From: Treponema sp.
GTDB lineage: Bacteria; Spirochaetota; Spirochaetia; Treponematales; Treponemataceae
Length of the DNA: 44,062 nt
Assembly: GCA_024695475.1 (NCBI GenBank)
Contig: JAILIC010000046.1
Span: 1-44,062 of the forward strand
Direction: 5' to 3'
Within the stretch, counting starts at the first letter, position 1, and each line of letters begins with the position of its first letter. This document shows, piece by piece, positions 14,896 to 24,394 of the stretch. The translations under genes and the position numbers were made by a program. The notes under the pieces were generated by a model. That model was not told where the DNA came from. It saw only the letters and a list, made by a program, of their open reading frames with translations, and searched no databases.

Positions 14896-16083
14896 ATGCT
14901 GATGGCATTCCCGATTTTCTTTATGTTTGCTGCACATGCGGTAAAGAATTCCTATTTATCTTTGTTCTTTAGCCAGCTTGGTTTTGATGTAGCGCAAGTT
15001 GGTCTACTGCTTGCAGTGTTTGAGTTGTCGGGAACCATTTTGCCACTGTTGTTGGGACGTTTTGTAGAACACAGACGTAATTATGGCATTCCACTGGTTG
15101 TATACGGACTTTTATGTTTTGCAGCATCATTTCCAATGTTGCTGTTTCATAATTTTGTGATAAGCGCTGTCTCTGTTGTATTTTTTGCCGCAGGCATCAA
15201 GGCAATGGTCCCTCTGTCTGATACGGTTACAGAAAACATTTTGGTACACAAAGGTGATTACGGCAAAGTGCGGACATCTGGTTCCGTTGGTTTTGTCTTA
15301 ATGCAGTTTGTTTTGCAGGCTTTTTGCCGTCCGTCAAATTTAAGCGGAATGGAAATGGTGCTCTGGCTCGGATCTCCTTTTCTGTTATATGCTGCCTCTC
15401 TGGCATTAGTACCAGGTTTGCTTTCCGGTAAGTCAGGCGTACCTGCACAGGCTGTTGTACAAAAAAATCAAAAAGCAGTACGCTTTTCTCTCAAAGAGGA
15501 ATTGCATGGCCTGTCAGCAGAGTTCTGGATGGCTATGGTCATGATAACCTTTGCCTTTTTAGGCAGCTGCTCATACAATAGCTTTTTATCATTGTATATT
15601 GCTGAGTCACTGCATCTTGATGTTGCAGCTTTGATGTGGGGAATTTCTTCCTGTGCGGAAATTCCATTTATGTTCTTTTCTGGCTATCTCATCAAGAAGT
15701 TTACAAGCCGTCATCTGCTGTATGTATCGATTTTTGCTATGTCTGTACGTATGGTTGTGTATGTGGCTTTTCCTTCATTTGGTGGACTTGTGGCAGGGCA
15801 GTTATTACATGCATTTACCTATGGTGTCTTTCATCCTGCTGCAGTTGCATTCGTCTGCGAGCGTGTCTCTGAACACAAAAAGGTAACCGGGATGACCATG
15901 TATGCCATTTTAGCTCAAGGTGTAGCCTATCTAATCGGTAATGCTGCTGGTGGTATTATCATCGCACAGTTTGGCTATCAGTTCCTCTTCTTGGGAAGTG
16001 CACTGTTACCGATTTTAGGTATTGTCATCTTTAGAGTGTGGAAACTTTCGTTTGGACGCAATTGCTGTATCGAAGCTCAATAG
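14896..16083 (+). CDS. Major facilitator superfamily transporter (MFS_1-like / phenylpropionate-permease-like)
   Basis: A 395-residue protein of about 12 hydrophobic segments, with the N-terminal half opening F-F-S-Q-L-G-F as in the MFS_1-like family that includes HcaT and nucleoside:H+ symporters. The start at 14896 was selected because GAGG (14884-14887) lies 8 nt upstream. An in-frame ATG at 14848 falls within the tRNA terminator and is rejected. The substrate cannot be named from sequence. No metabolic gene accompanies it. Confidence 0.85.
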   Translation: MLMAFPIFFMFAAHAVKNSYLSLFFSQLGFDVAQVGLLLAVFELSGTILPLLLGRFVEHRRNYGIPLVVYGLLCFAASFPMLLFHNFVISAVSVVFFAAGIKAMVPLSDTVTENILVHKGDYGKVRTSGSVGFVLMQFVLQAFCRPSNLSGMEMVLWLGSPFLLYAASLALVPGLLSGKSGVPAQAVVQKNQKAVRFSLKEELHGLSAEFWMAMVMITFAFLGSCSYNSFLSLYIAESLHLDVAALMWGISSCAEIPFMFFSGYLIKKFTSRHLLYVSIFAMSVRMVVYVAFPSFGGLVAGQLLHAFTYGVFHPAAVAFVCERVSEHKKVTGMTMYAILAQGVAYLIGNAAGGIIIAQFGYQFLFLGSALLPILGIVIFRVWKLSFGRNCCIEAQ

Positions 16084-16126
16084 TACCAAAATTCGTTTTT
16101 TTTATGGAATATGACGTTTTTTTAAT

Positions 16127-16155
16127 TTGACTTTACCCCTCTGATGGTTTAAAAT
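16127..16155 (+). promoter_or_regulatory. Promoter of the ABC ATPase gene
   Basis: TTGACT (16127-16132), a 17-nt spacer and TAAAAT (16150-16155) give a leader of about 34 nt containing AGGAGG (16182-16187). Confidence 0.8.
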
Positions 16156-16195
16156 TAATACAATAATTTTTATAACCCTTTAGGAGGTTGCCATT

Positions 16196-17326
16196 ATGGC
16201 AAAAGTTGAATTAACAGGTATTGGCAAGCAGTATGATGATGCCGAAGGTTTTGCAGTAGAAAATGTCAATATCACTATTGAGGATCAGGAGTTCTGCGTT
16301 TTCGTAGGTCCTTCTGGTTGTGGTAAATCTACTACATTGCGTATGATCGCTGGTTTGGAAGATATTTCTGCTGGTGATTTGAAGATTGATGGTGTACGTG
16401 TCAATGATATGCCACCAAAAGATCGTGATATCGCTATGGTATTCCAGAACTATGCTTTGTATCCTCACATGACTGTATATGATAACATGGCTTTTGGTCT
16501 TAAGATTCGCAAGATGCCAAAAGAAGAAATAGACAAGCGTGTTCATGAAGCTGCAAAACAGCTTGACCTTGAGCAATATTTAAACCGCAAGCCAAAGGCT
16601 TTGTCTGGTGGTCAGCGTCAGCGTGTTGCTGTCGGTCGTGCAATCGTTCGTAATCCAAAGGTATTCTTGTTTGATGAACCTTTGTCAAACTTGGATGCAA
16701 AGCTCCGCGTTTCTATGCGTAAGGAAATTTCTGATCTGCACAATCGTCTTAAGGCAACTATGATTTACGTTACCCATGACCAGGTTGAAGCTATGACCCT
16801 TGCAAACAAGATTGTTGTTATGAGTATGGGTCATGTACAGCAGGTTGGTAAACCACTTGATTTGTACAACAAACCAATCAACAAGTTTGTTGCAGGCTTC
16901 TTGGGTACACCACCTATGAACTTTATGGACGTTACCATCAAAGAAGAGGGTGGTCAGATTGTTGCTGATGAAGGTTCATTTGTTGTAGTACCTACTGCAG
17001 ATCAGCAGAAAAAATTAAAGGAAAAAGGTTGTGTTGGAAAGGTAGTTACCTTTGGTATCCGCCCAGAAGATTTGCACTATGTTGAAACTCCAGCTGCTGC
17101 AAACAATATGCCTATGATTATCGACAACAAGGAATTGCTCGGTGCTGAAGCTCACTTGTTCTTGCATTCAAGCAAAGATCAGAATGTTGTTGCACGTGCT
17201 GCTCAGAGTGGTGCATATGAGCTTGGTTCAACATGTAATGTTGTACCTGATATGGAAAAAGCTAAATTCTTTAGCAAGGATGAGGGCGAGCTTAACCTTG
17301 TTGATGATATCCAAAAGACTTGGTAA
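16196..17326 (+). CDS. ugpC: Sugar ABC transporter ATP-binding subunit, UgpC/MsmX/MalK type
   Basis: A 376-residue ATPase. Walker A G-P-S-G-C-G-K-S-T (38-46), Q-loop near residue 84, signature L-S-G-G-Q (136-140), Walker B V-F-L-F-D-E-P (156-162) and the H-loop T-H-D are all present, plus a C-terminal OB/TOBE regulatory domain of about 130 residues as in MalK. It hydrolyses ATP to drive carbohydrate import. No permease or binding protein is adjacent, so like MsmX/MsmK it may serve several sugar transporters. A strong SD and promoter, and the free-standing position between terminators, fit high constitutive expression. Confidence 0.93.
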   Translation: MAKVELTGIGKQYDDAEGFAVENVNITIEDQEFCVFVGPSGCGKSTTLRMIAGLEDISAGDLKIDGVRVNDMPPKDRDIAMVFQNYALYPHMTVYDNMAFGLKIRKMPKEEIDKRVHEAAKQLDLEQYLNRKPKALSGGQRQRVAVGRAIVRNPKVFLFDEPLSNLDAKLRVSMRKEISDLHNRLKATMIYVTHDQVEAMTLANKIVVMSMGHVQQVGKPLDLYNKPINKFVAGFLGTPPMNFMDVTIKEEGGQIVADEGSFVVVPTADQQKKLKEKGCVGKVVTFGIRPEDLHYVETPAAANNMPMIIDNKELLGAEAHLFLHSSKDQNVVARAAQSGAYELGSTCNVVPDMEKAKFFSKDEGELNLVDDIQKTW

Positions 17327-17364
17327 GCGATGCTCGTATAACTAGTATTGCTTTTTACTAGAGG

Positions 17365-17406
17365 AGACCAGCGGTTTGTATATAACTGACCGCTGGTCTT
17401 TTTTTT
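17365..17406 (+). terminator. Intrinsic terminator of the ABC ATPase gene
   Basis: A perfect 11-bp stem AGACCAGCGGT (17365-17375) / ACCGCTGGTCT (17389-17399) is followed by a run of T. It has a U-tract only in the plus direction. The chemosensory operon on the other strand ends at 17405, overlapping the T-run, and would read through the hairpin without a U-tract. Confidence 0.93.
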
Positions 17407-19153
17407 AGTTACTCTCTTTGCGGATATTTTCGAGCTTTGCTGCAGCCATTTGTATTTGGTCAGTTGTTTCGGTGATTGTTTTTGTTGACTCTGCAAAGTT
17501 ATCGATTGTGGTACTGATTTGTTTTAGTGTCACGAGAATCTGATTAAACGAAGCTGTCTGTTCTTCGATCATGGTTGCAATTTCACTGGTTTTGACAGAG
17601 GTATCAACGGCTGAGTCTTTTATAGCGTTAAAGTTTTCCATAAGGGTATTAGCAGACTCTGCTTCCTTTTTGATAAATTGAGTCTCCTGCTCTGATGAAG
17701 AGATTAACTCATGTGAAGCCTGCTGGATATCAGTAATTGAGTTTTCAATGTCTTGTATGCTGTTAATCGTGCTGTTTGCCAGGCGACGGATTTCGGCAGC
17801 AACGATATGAAAGTTTTTACCATCGTCACCAGCAGTTACGGCTTCCAGTTCTGCATTAAAGGCAATGATACGAGTTTGATCAGCGATATCTTTTATAATG
17901 CTGATGATATCCCCGATTTTGTTTATCTGGCTGCCAAGATTACGGATACCTTCGATTATTGACTCATTGGAGGCATTGATTTCGTCCATGTGGTTGAGGT
18001 TTTGCTCGAGTATATCAAAACTGTTGTTTACATCCTGCTTGGTAATTTCTGTTCCTTTGGATACGGTAGTAATCATGTTCTCGATATTTTTGGCAAAGGC
18101 GTTTGAGTCTTCCATGGTAGTTACGATTTCTTTGACATCGGAACTTTGCTCAATTGAAGCGGCTGAAAGTTCGTTTGCTACTACTGACAAATCCTGTGTG
18201 GTCTTTCGAGCATCACCACTGATAAATAATGATTGGGCAATGATGTCTTGAAAGTGGATAAGTATCTCATTGAGGAGGTATACGTTATACTGCATCTGAT
18301 CCGAAATTGATGTATCCATCTGTTGGTTGATCTCGTCAGAAGTAAGTATGCCTGTGATAGTATTTTGTAACTTTACATTGCTGCTGATGATGTGATTGAA
18401 AAAATAATAGGCAAGGGCAGTACATAATCCCAAGTTCATTATGGCAAGGGTAATGATACGTGCAATTTGAAATTGTGCTTTTGGCCAGATGTTATTGAGT
18501 TGACTGTATCCTTGCATGAGTATCAACAGTGTCAGTACATTTGCAAAAATAACCGGTATGACGAGGAAGAGTATACATTTTACGCCTGTAGCCAGACCAA
18601 ATGCACGTTTTGAAAATACATACTCTTTATTTATCCCCTGTGCTACCAGAATTTCGCCATAGTGGCTGCAGATACGTTCCGAATAGACTCCACCCAAAAT
18701 GGCTGCATTGTAACTGCCAAAAATACAGGCAACGAAGGCCATAAAGCTTGTACGGCTATCTATATGAATTTGTGGTATATATTGGTAGCTGGCACAAAGA
18801 ATAACGGAAAATGCTGAAAAGAAGGCAAATGTTTCGAGCATTTTTTTTACCGGATAGTCCATGATATCCTGAAAGAGTTTAGTACGTTCAATATCGTCTA
18901 AAATTCCGTTTTCTTCCCATGTACTGATGCGTTTGCTTAATGGTCGGGTCATCAGCATGTTTGCAATAGGTGCAAGTGTAAATTCTGCAACAATAATGAT
19001 ACCGATAAGTACGGCAATAGCAGCAGGAATTTGTTCTCTGTGTAGTGCAATAAAGAAATTTGCAAAAAAGAAAACGATAAATGCAGAGATACAATTAGGT
19101 ATGACTCCTGACTTAAAAATTTGTTTATAAAAAGGGAGATTGCTGTCTTTCAT
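17405..19153 (-). CDS. Six-TM methyl-accepting chemotaxis-like receptor D (fourth of four)
   Basis: A 582-residue protein. Six hydrophobic segments lie within residues about 15-260, with only short loops between them. The conserved cytoplasmic-loop motif I-E-R-T-K-L-F is present (near residue 88), and I-C-S-H-Y-G-E...G-L-A-T-G-V precedes TM5. No HAMP is seen. Residues about 290-580 are an MCP signalling coiled coil with tip A-D-Q-T-R-I-I-A-F-N-A-E-L-E-A. It is last gene of the chemosensory operon, 5 nt after receptor C. The start has GGAGG 13 nt upstream. Of the four receptors it retains the canonical A-G-x-x-G-K-N-F turn best. Its signal is presumably membrane-embedded or redox/lipid-borne; this is inference. 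Confidence 0.9.
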   Translation of the reverse strand: MKDSNLPFYKQIFKSGVIPNCISAFIVFFFANFFIALHREQIPAAIAVLIGIIIVAEFTLAPIANMLMTRPLSKRISTWEENGILDDIERTKLFQDIMDYPVKKMLETFAFFSAFSVILCASYQYIPQIHIDSRTSFMAFVACIFGSYNAAILGGVYSERICSHYGEILVAQGINKEYVFSKRAFGLATGVKCILFLVIPVIFANVLTLLILMQGYSQLNNIWPKAQFQIARIITLAIMNLGLCTALAYYFFNHIISSNVKLQNTITGILTSDEINQQMDTSISDQMQYNVYLLNEILIHFQDIIAQSLFISGDARKTTQDLSVVANELSAASIEQSSDVKEIVTTMEDSNAFAKNIENMITTVSKGTEITKQDVNNSFDILEQNLNHMDEINASNESIIEGIRNLGSQINKIGDIISIIKDIADQTRIIAFNAELEAVTAGDDGKNFHIVAAEIRRLANSTINSIQDIENSITDIQQASHELISSSEQETQFIKKEAESANTLMENFNAIKDSAVDTSVKTSEIATMIEEQTASFNQILVTLKQISTTIDNFAESTKTITETTDQIQMAAAKLENIRKESN

Positions 19154-19158
19154 AGGTA

Positions 19159-20910
19159 CTATTTATCCTCCTCATTTGTATTGCTGATTGATCCCAGTTG
19201 TTGAGCTGTTATGGTAAGTGCGTCGGCAGTATCGATAATCGCTTTTGTTGAGTCAGAAAAATTTTGAACGCTGATGCCGATTTGTTGCAGTGTTTTTACG
19301 ATTTGCTCAAATGATGCCGTCTGCTGGGTAATCATTTCTTTTATTTCTGTTGAAGTAGAGGCATTAACATCAGCAGATGTGTGAATGTTAAAAAATGCTT
19401 TTTCCAGTTGATGGGCAAGCTCTGAACCATGATGTATCTGCTCGGTATTGCTTTGGGAGGCAATTAACAGGGAATCAGCAGATTTTTGGATATCATTGAT
19501 CTTGTTTTTGATTTCATTTGTACTTTCCATTGTACTGTTTGCCAAACGTCGAATTTCACTTGCAACATTGCGAAAGTTTTTACGGCTTTTGAGTACGCGC
19601 GCAGTTTCAAGTTCCGCATTAAAGGCAATGATTTTTGTTTGATCTGCAACACTATTGATGATGGATATAATATTCTTTATTCCATTGATTTTATTTGTGA
19701 GGTCCTTGATACCAGTAATAGTCGTTTCATTTGATTTTTCTATCTCGATCATGCGATTGAGGTTTTCCTGCAGGATTTGAGAGCCTGTCTGTACATTTTC
19801 AGCAGTGGCGTCAGCGAGAGATGCAACTTCAATGATACGTGCTTCAATCTCATGGGAGAGTCGGCTGGCATCTTCCATTGTTGAAACAATTTCATTTGTG
19901 GCGGTTGATTGCTCCAATGCAGTTGTTTTAGTTTCATTTGCAACGGCAATAAGATTTTGTGATGTCTCTTTTATGTTATTACCGATTTTTTCAGTCCGAG
20001 AAATAATGCCCTGAAAAAATGAAATTAACAGGTTTGACAGGTAGTGGTTATATGCAATTTCGTTTTCGATGCTTGTTTCAAGGAATGTAGCTTTTGTTAC
20101 ATTTTTACCTTGCATGTTTTGTAAGACTTCTGTCATTTTTGCATTATTGCGGTGAATTCGATGATAAAAAAGAAGAATTAATGCTGTCTGGATACATATA
20201 TTCATGATAATGGTACCAGTCATGCGCTTTATTTGTAAAAAACTTCGTGGCCACATAGCCGGTGTATCCATAGGAGAATAACCTGTATACAAGACGAGAC
20301 AACAGATGATACCTGCCGCTGCTACTGGAATGATGACATATAAGAATAATTGTGTTTGTAATCTAACGCCAAAGTATTTTTTGTGCATGACGTAGCTTGT
20401 GTCGAGGCCTGTAGCAACGATTTTACTCGCGTATTCGGTGCAAATCTTGTTACAATAATTGTATGCATACAATGCGGCAAAGTATGATCCATAAAAACAC
20501 TCGACCAGTGACAGTATATTAATAGCGAGGGCGACTTTTAAATAAAAGTAATATATTAAAAACAGGGTAAATGAACCGAGTACAAAATATATTGCAGTCA
20601 TGACGGCGCAAATAAAGGGCATGTGCATTACTTGTTCAAGTAGTTGTGTCCGCTCGCGTTTATCAAGCATGCCGCTTTCAAAATCTGATATTTTAGATGA
20701 AACATCTTTATACACAAAATGATCTATGACGGGAGCAATCATAAATTGGGCAACGAGAATGATGCACAGTACATATTTAAATGCTGGCATGGTGATGTAA
20801 GATGCTAACCGTATGGAAAGCACTGAATACAGGAATATAATGAGACCTGAGGCAATATCAGGCAAAAAACTGTGTAGAATTACTCTTTTTTCAAATGTCA
20901 TTGTTTTCAT
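19159..20910 (-). CDS. Six-TM methyl-accepting chemotaxis-like receptor C
   Basis: A 583-residue paralogue of D with the same layout: six TM segments in residues 10-260, loop motif R-E-R-T-Q-L-L, I-C-T-E-Y-A-S before TM5, no HAMP and no periplasmic domain. The signalling tip is A-D-Q-T-K-I-I-A-F-N-A-E-L-E-T-A-R, after which the usual A-G-E-x-G turn is replaced by V-L-K-S-R-K-N-F. The start ATG overlaps the stop of receptor B (ATGA at 20910-20907) with AAGGTG upstream, so translation is coupled. Confidence 0.9.
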   Translation of the reverse strand: MKTMTFEKRVILHSFLPDIASGLIIFLYSVLSIRLASYITMPAFKYVLCIILVAQFMIAPVIDHFVYKDVSSKISDFESGMLDKRERTQLLEQVMHMPFICAVMTAIYFVLGSFTLFLIYYFYLKVALAINILSLVECFYGSYFAALYAYNYCNKICTEYASKIVATGLDTSYVMHKKYFGVRLQTQLFLYVIIPVAAAGIICCLVLYTGYSPMDTPAMWPRSFLQIKRMTGTIIMNICIQTALILLFYHRIHRNNAKMTEVLQNMQGKNVTKATFLETSIENEIAYNHYLSNLLISFFQGIISRTEKIGNNIKETSQNLIAVANETKTTALEQSTATNEIVSTMEDASRLSHEIEARIIEVASLADATAENVQTGSQILQENLNRMIEIEKSNETTITGIKDLTNKINGIKNIISIINSVADQTKIIAFNAELETARVLKSRKNFRNVASEIRRLANSTMESTNEIKNKINDIQKSADSLLIASQSNTEQIHHGSELAHQLEKAFFNIHTSADVNASTSTEIKEMITQQTASFEQIVKTLQQIGISVQNFSDSTKAIIDTADALTITAQQLGSISNTNEEDK

Positions 20911-22637
20911 TGTTTGTCACCTTCATTTGGAGATTGAGTTGTTATAACACCAGTGCTTATGGTCTGAATTTTTTCAGAGTACTGCTGCATTTTAAGTACG
21001 GAGTCAGATATTTCAAGTGTTCCGTTGTTGATACTGACAATACTGTTATGTATCTGCTCAAGTGTTTTTAGAATTTGAGCAAATGATGTTGTCTGTTCGA
21101 TAATGTGCTGTTTAATTTGCTTTGCATTGACAAGTGTACGTTGGGCACTTGTTTGGATGGTGGTAAAGCGTTTTTCCAGTTGTGCTGACAGGTCGTCACC
21201 TTCCTGTATTTTTTCCATGCAGGAGTGTCCTGTGGTGATAAGAACATCACTGGCTGTAAGAATATCTTCGATTTGTTCTTTGATTTGCTTTGTCATTGTC
21301 ATGGTACTATTTGCCAATTGACGGATTTCTTTACTGACGTTATAAAAATCTTCGATATCGTTTTGGATATTGCCTGCTTCAATTTCGGCATTGAATGCGA
21401 TTATTTTAGTTTGGTCGGCTACAGTATCGATAAGGTTAATGATATCTTTTACACTTAGGATCTTGTTATAGAGATTCTGGATACCGATGATAGTCATCTT
21501 ATTGAATGTAATGATATCTTTCATGATCGATAGATTTGCATGTATCTGCTCTACGTTATTGTCGATATCTGTTACGGTTTTTTCGGCAACATGGACAACT
21601 TCGTCTGATTTTAATGAGATGGTATTTGATAGTTCTTTAGTGGCCTCCATCGATTTGACAACAGCAGCTATGCTGTCTGACTGTGTCTGTGCGGTTGCAT
21701 TTGTTTGCTGTGCAATCGATGACAGTTCCAATGATGAGGTGTTTATCTCGCAACTAATATTGTTGTTTTTTTGAAGCATTGTATGAAAAAGACTGATGAC
21801 ATGATTTATCAAAAACTGTGTATAGGCAAGTTCTGATGATAGATCGGTAGGAATAAACGCTGCATTTGCAATATCATGAGATGTTATACGCAACATAGAT
21901 GCCTTCATGTCTGTTGCGTATCTGTGAATCTTTTTAAAGAATACAGTAATGAGCAGTATGAGTACTGCACAATTGATTATCGATATAATCGTTATCTGGA
22001 GCAGATGGTTTGGATTAAATATGCAAAACAAAAAGATGAGTGTAAAAATACAGATAATCGGCAATATGATGTAGATGACAAACAAATGGGTGAGTGAAAT
22101 ACCAAAGAGATGTTTGAGTATGATACGCTGCTGTGATATTCCTTGTGATACGACATCCTTTGTTATTTTTGAACAAATATTTTGTGAGCTGTAAAAGGCT
22201 GCAATATACGCAAAGTACGAAGTAACACACCCGATTAACAGAAAGATGAGTGATTCTTTTATTTCGACATTCATAAAGAGTATAAAGCACAGTACAAGCA
22301 TACCGGTACAGAAAGTAAACATGCAGTATATTTCAGTTGCCTTTACATAGGGAAAATTGGTTAACTGCATAAAGAGGTCAGTCCTTTGTTTTTCTGTTGT
22401 CTCCTGTGTTTGCCAGTACAGCAGTTTATTTGATAACGAAAAGGTGACGAGTTTGTTAAGAATAGGAGAAAAAATACACAAGCCAATGCCGATGATGCTG
22501 GCTGCACTGATATAGGTTTGCAGCAGTTTTTCTATGGGCAGATGTATAAATGTCATGTCATAAAAAAAGATGATGATCGATGCCACAAAATTGATGACGA
22601 GGTTCTTTTTGAGTACCGTTTTTTCAAAGTTTTGCAT
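20907..22637 (-). CDS. Six-TM methyl-accepting chemotaxis-like receptor B
   Basis: A 576-residue paralogue. The start at 22637 was chosen over 22688 because GGAGG lies 6 nt ahead and it brings TM1 to the same position as in the other three. It overlaps the stop of receptor A by 14 nt. Six TM segments are followed by a coiled coil with tip A-D-Q-T-K-I-I-A-F-N-A-E-I-E-A-G-N-I-Q, the most diverged after the conserved core, lacking the Arg and Gly of the canonical hairpin. The C-terminus is N-E-G-D-K-Q with no CheR-tethering pentapeptide. Confidence 0.9.
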   Translation of the reverse strand: MQNFEKTVLKKNLVINFVASIIIFFYDMTFIHLPIEKLLQTYISAASIIGIGLCIFSPILNKLVTFSLSNKLLYWQTQETTEKQRTDLFMQLTNFPYVKATEIYCMFTFCTGMLVLCFILFMNVEIKESLIFLLIGCVTSYFAYIAAFYSSQNICSKITKDVVSQGISQQRIILKHLFGISLTHLFVIYIILPIICIFTLIFLFCIFNPNHLLQITIISIINCAVLILLITVFFKKIHRYATDMKASMLRITSHDIANAAFIPTDLSSELAYTQFLINHVISLFHTMLQKNNNISCEINTSSLELSSIAQQTNATAQTQSDSIAAVVKSMEATKELSNTISLKSDEVVHVAEKTVTDIDNNVEQIHANLSIMKDIITFNKMTIIGIQNLYNKILSVKDIINLIDTVADQTKIIAFNAEIEAGNIQNDIEDFYNVSKEIRQLANSTMTMTKQIKEQIEDILTASDVLITTGHSCMEKIQEGDDLSAQLEKRFTTIQTSAQRTLVNAKQIKQHIIEQTTSFAQILKTLEQIHNSIVSINNGTLEISDSVLKMQQYSEKIQTISTGVITTQSPNEGDKQ

Positions 22638-24387
22638 GAGAATCCTCCGTTTGTGCAGATCCCCAAAGCAATAGCTGTGTTGCTGCAATCTGTAGATTAT
22701 CCGCGGTGTTTGTAATTAATTGGGTTGATGCAAGAAATTGCTCAAAACCTGCGCTTACCTGCTGTAATGTGTCGTTAATCTGTTTAAAAGTCTGTTCCTG
22801 TGAGTCGGTGATAGATTTAACGTTTTCGGCTGTTTCGACAGTGATATCACTGGTTGTGTAGAGATTTGAAAAGGTTTGTTCCAGCTCGCTAAAGAATTTG
22901 CTTATTTCGCGTATTTTTTGAGTACCGCTTTCGCTGGTGACAATAAGATTATCAGATGTTTCTTGTATGTCTTTAATTCGTTTTTTTATATCATGCGTTG
23001 ATGTGGTAATAGTAGCGGCGAGCCGACGTATTTCGTTTGCTATGACATGAAAATTTTCGGCATTATCTTCGCCTGCGCTGTCAGCTTTTAATTCTGCATT
23101 AAAGGCAATGATCTTGGTACGCTCTGCAAGGGAATCAATGGTATTGATTATTTCCCACACTTTGTCAACCTTACCGCTCAGCGTTTTTATGCCAGTGATG
23201 GTGGCGAGGTTTTCGTTTGATATTTGTAGCATTTGGTTTTCGCTGATGTCATGTTTTAGCAAGAAAAAACCTTCGTTTAGATTGCTTCTGGTTGCTTTAG
23301 TCGTATGTTCTACATCACTGGTGGTTTCAGATATGTTGTTTAGTAATTTTTGTACGTTATACATAGTTGAAAGGCACTCGTCGACACTTGCAGATTGTGA
23401 GATCGATGTATCGGAAGTGGTGTTTGCGGTAATCGAAAGTTGTTTGATGGCTTCTTGCAGATTTGTTGTTGAGTTATTTGTTTGTTGCACTATTGATTGT
23501 AATTGAGACAACATGTTATTGATGAGTGCTACGTTATAATTAAGCTCATTGTTGACATCTGTTGGCAAATAGGTAAAGTCAGTTGTTTTTTTCAACAGGG
23601 TATTTTCTAGTACGTTATTGATATTGATGGTTGTCCGGAATATCTGCTGAAAAACAATAATGGTAAATACAGCTATGATTGTTATATTAGTAATGATAAA
23701 CAGAGGCGTAATATGTTTTTCTCTGATAATAACGAGCAGTGCAAGAAGATGTTCTAATACGATGGGTATAAGAATATACATTGTGGCACGAGCAGTCATG
23801 CTCAGACCAAATGTCTGCTTTTTATTAAATGCTTCTTGATCCAATCCTTGTTGTACGAGTTGTTTTGCATAGTGAGAGCATACTTGCTCGGTGAATGTAT
23901 AGGCAACGAGAGCTTCTATAAAGCTGCCGAAAAACGATGTCGCAGTCCAGTAAGGAATAAGTGTAAGCGGTAGATGAAAACAAAAGCATAAAAAACAGAT
24001 GGTAGCAAGCAAAGTGAGTGTGGATATTACAAGTACTTCTAAAAAGATTTTTTTAGGGCAACTTGCCAGCTTTTCAAGTAATTGAGTTCTCTCTAATGGG
24101 GTACCTGGACTGCTTTTTTCTCGTTTTAAACTGTCGGTTATGTCCATTATCAGTGTGTGATTGATTTTTGGACCGATAAGATTTGGAAGAATAAGGGTTA
24201 CAACAACGAGAATGATAATTGTTTTAGGAATATCAATACAGTCGATATATGGGGCGATACCTGAAAAAAGAAAATTATAGGTGATGATACCGACTGCTGA
24301 AAATGTATTGAGCAGTCGTCCTGTACGCATGAATCGAGTTTTAAAACTATCGTTTAGAATAAGTTTGTTCAAATGCTTTCTTTTCAT
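22624..24387 (-). CDS. Six-TM methyl-accepting chemotaxis-like receptor A
   Basis: A 587-residue paralogue, first receptor after the cyclase gene (7-nt gap). Six TM segments lie at about 28-50, 55-75, 115-138, 140-165, 205-228 and 235-258, with loop motif L-E-R-T-Q-L-L and V-C-S-H-Y-A-K before TM5. The tip reads A-E-R-T-K-I-I-A-F-N-A-E-L-K-A, so Gln of the usual A-x-Q-T is Arg, and the turn A-G-E-D-N-A-E-N-F is one residue longer than in receptors B-D. No HAMP is seen. The SD is weak, so translation is probably coupled to the cyclase gene. Confidence 0.9.
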   Translation of the reverse strand: MKRKHLNKLILNDSFKTRFMRTGRLLNTFSAVGIITYNFLFSGIAPYIDCIDIPKTIIILVVVTLILPNLIGPKINHTLIMDITDSLKREKSSPGTPLERTQLLEKLASCPKKIFLEVLVISTLTLLATICFLCFCFHLPLTLIPYWTATSFFGSFIEALVAYTFTEQVCSHYAKQLVQQGLDQEAFNKKQTFGLSMTARATMYILIPIVLEHLLALLVIIREKHITPLFIITNITIIAVFTIIVFQQIFRTTININNVLENTLLKKTTDFTYLPTDVNNELNYNVALINNMLSQLQSIVQQTNNSTTNLQEAIKQLSITANTTSDTSISQSASVDECLSTMYNVQKLLNNISETTSDVEHTTKATRSNLNEGFFLLKHDISENQMLQISNENLATITGIKTLSGKVDKVWEIINTIDSLAERTKIIAFNAELKADSAGEDNAENFHVIANEIRRLAATITTSTHDIKKRIKDIQETSDNLIVTSESGTQKIREISKFFSELEQTFSNLYTTSDITVETAENVKSITDSQEQTFKQINDTLQQVSAGFEQFLASTQLITNTADNLQIAATQLLLWGSAQTEDSHAKL

Positions 24388-24394
24388 ATCTATG

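Noticed and set aside
22638-22688. Upstream start of receptor B
   Set aside because: Adds residues with no counterpart in the paralogues; GGAGG sits 6 nt before 22637.
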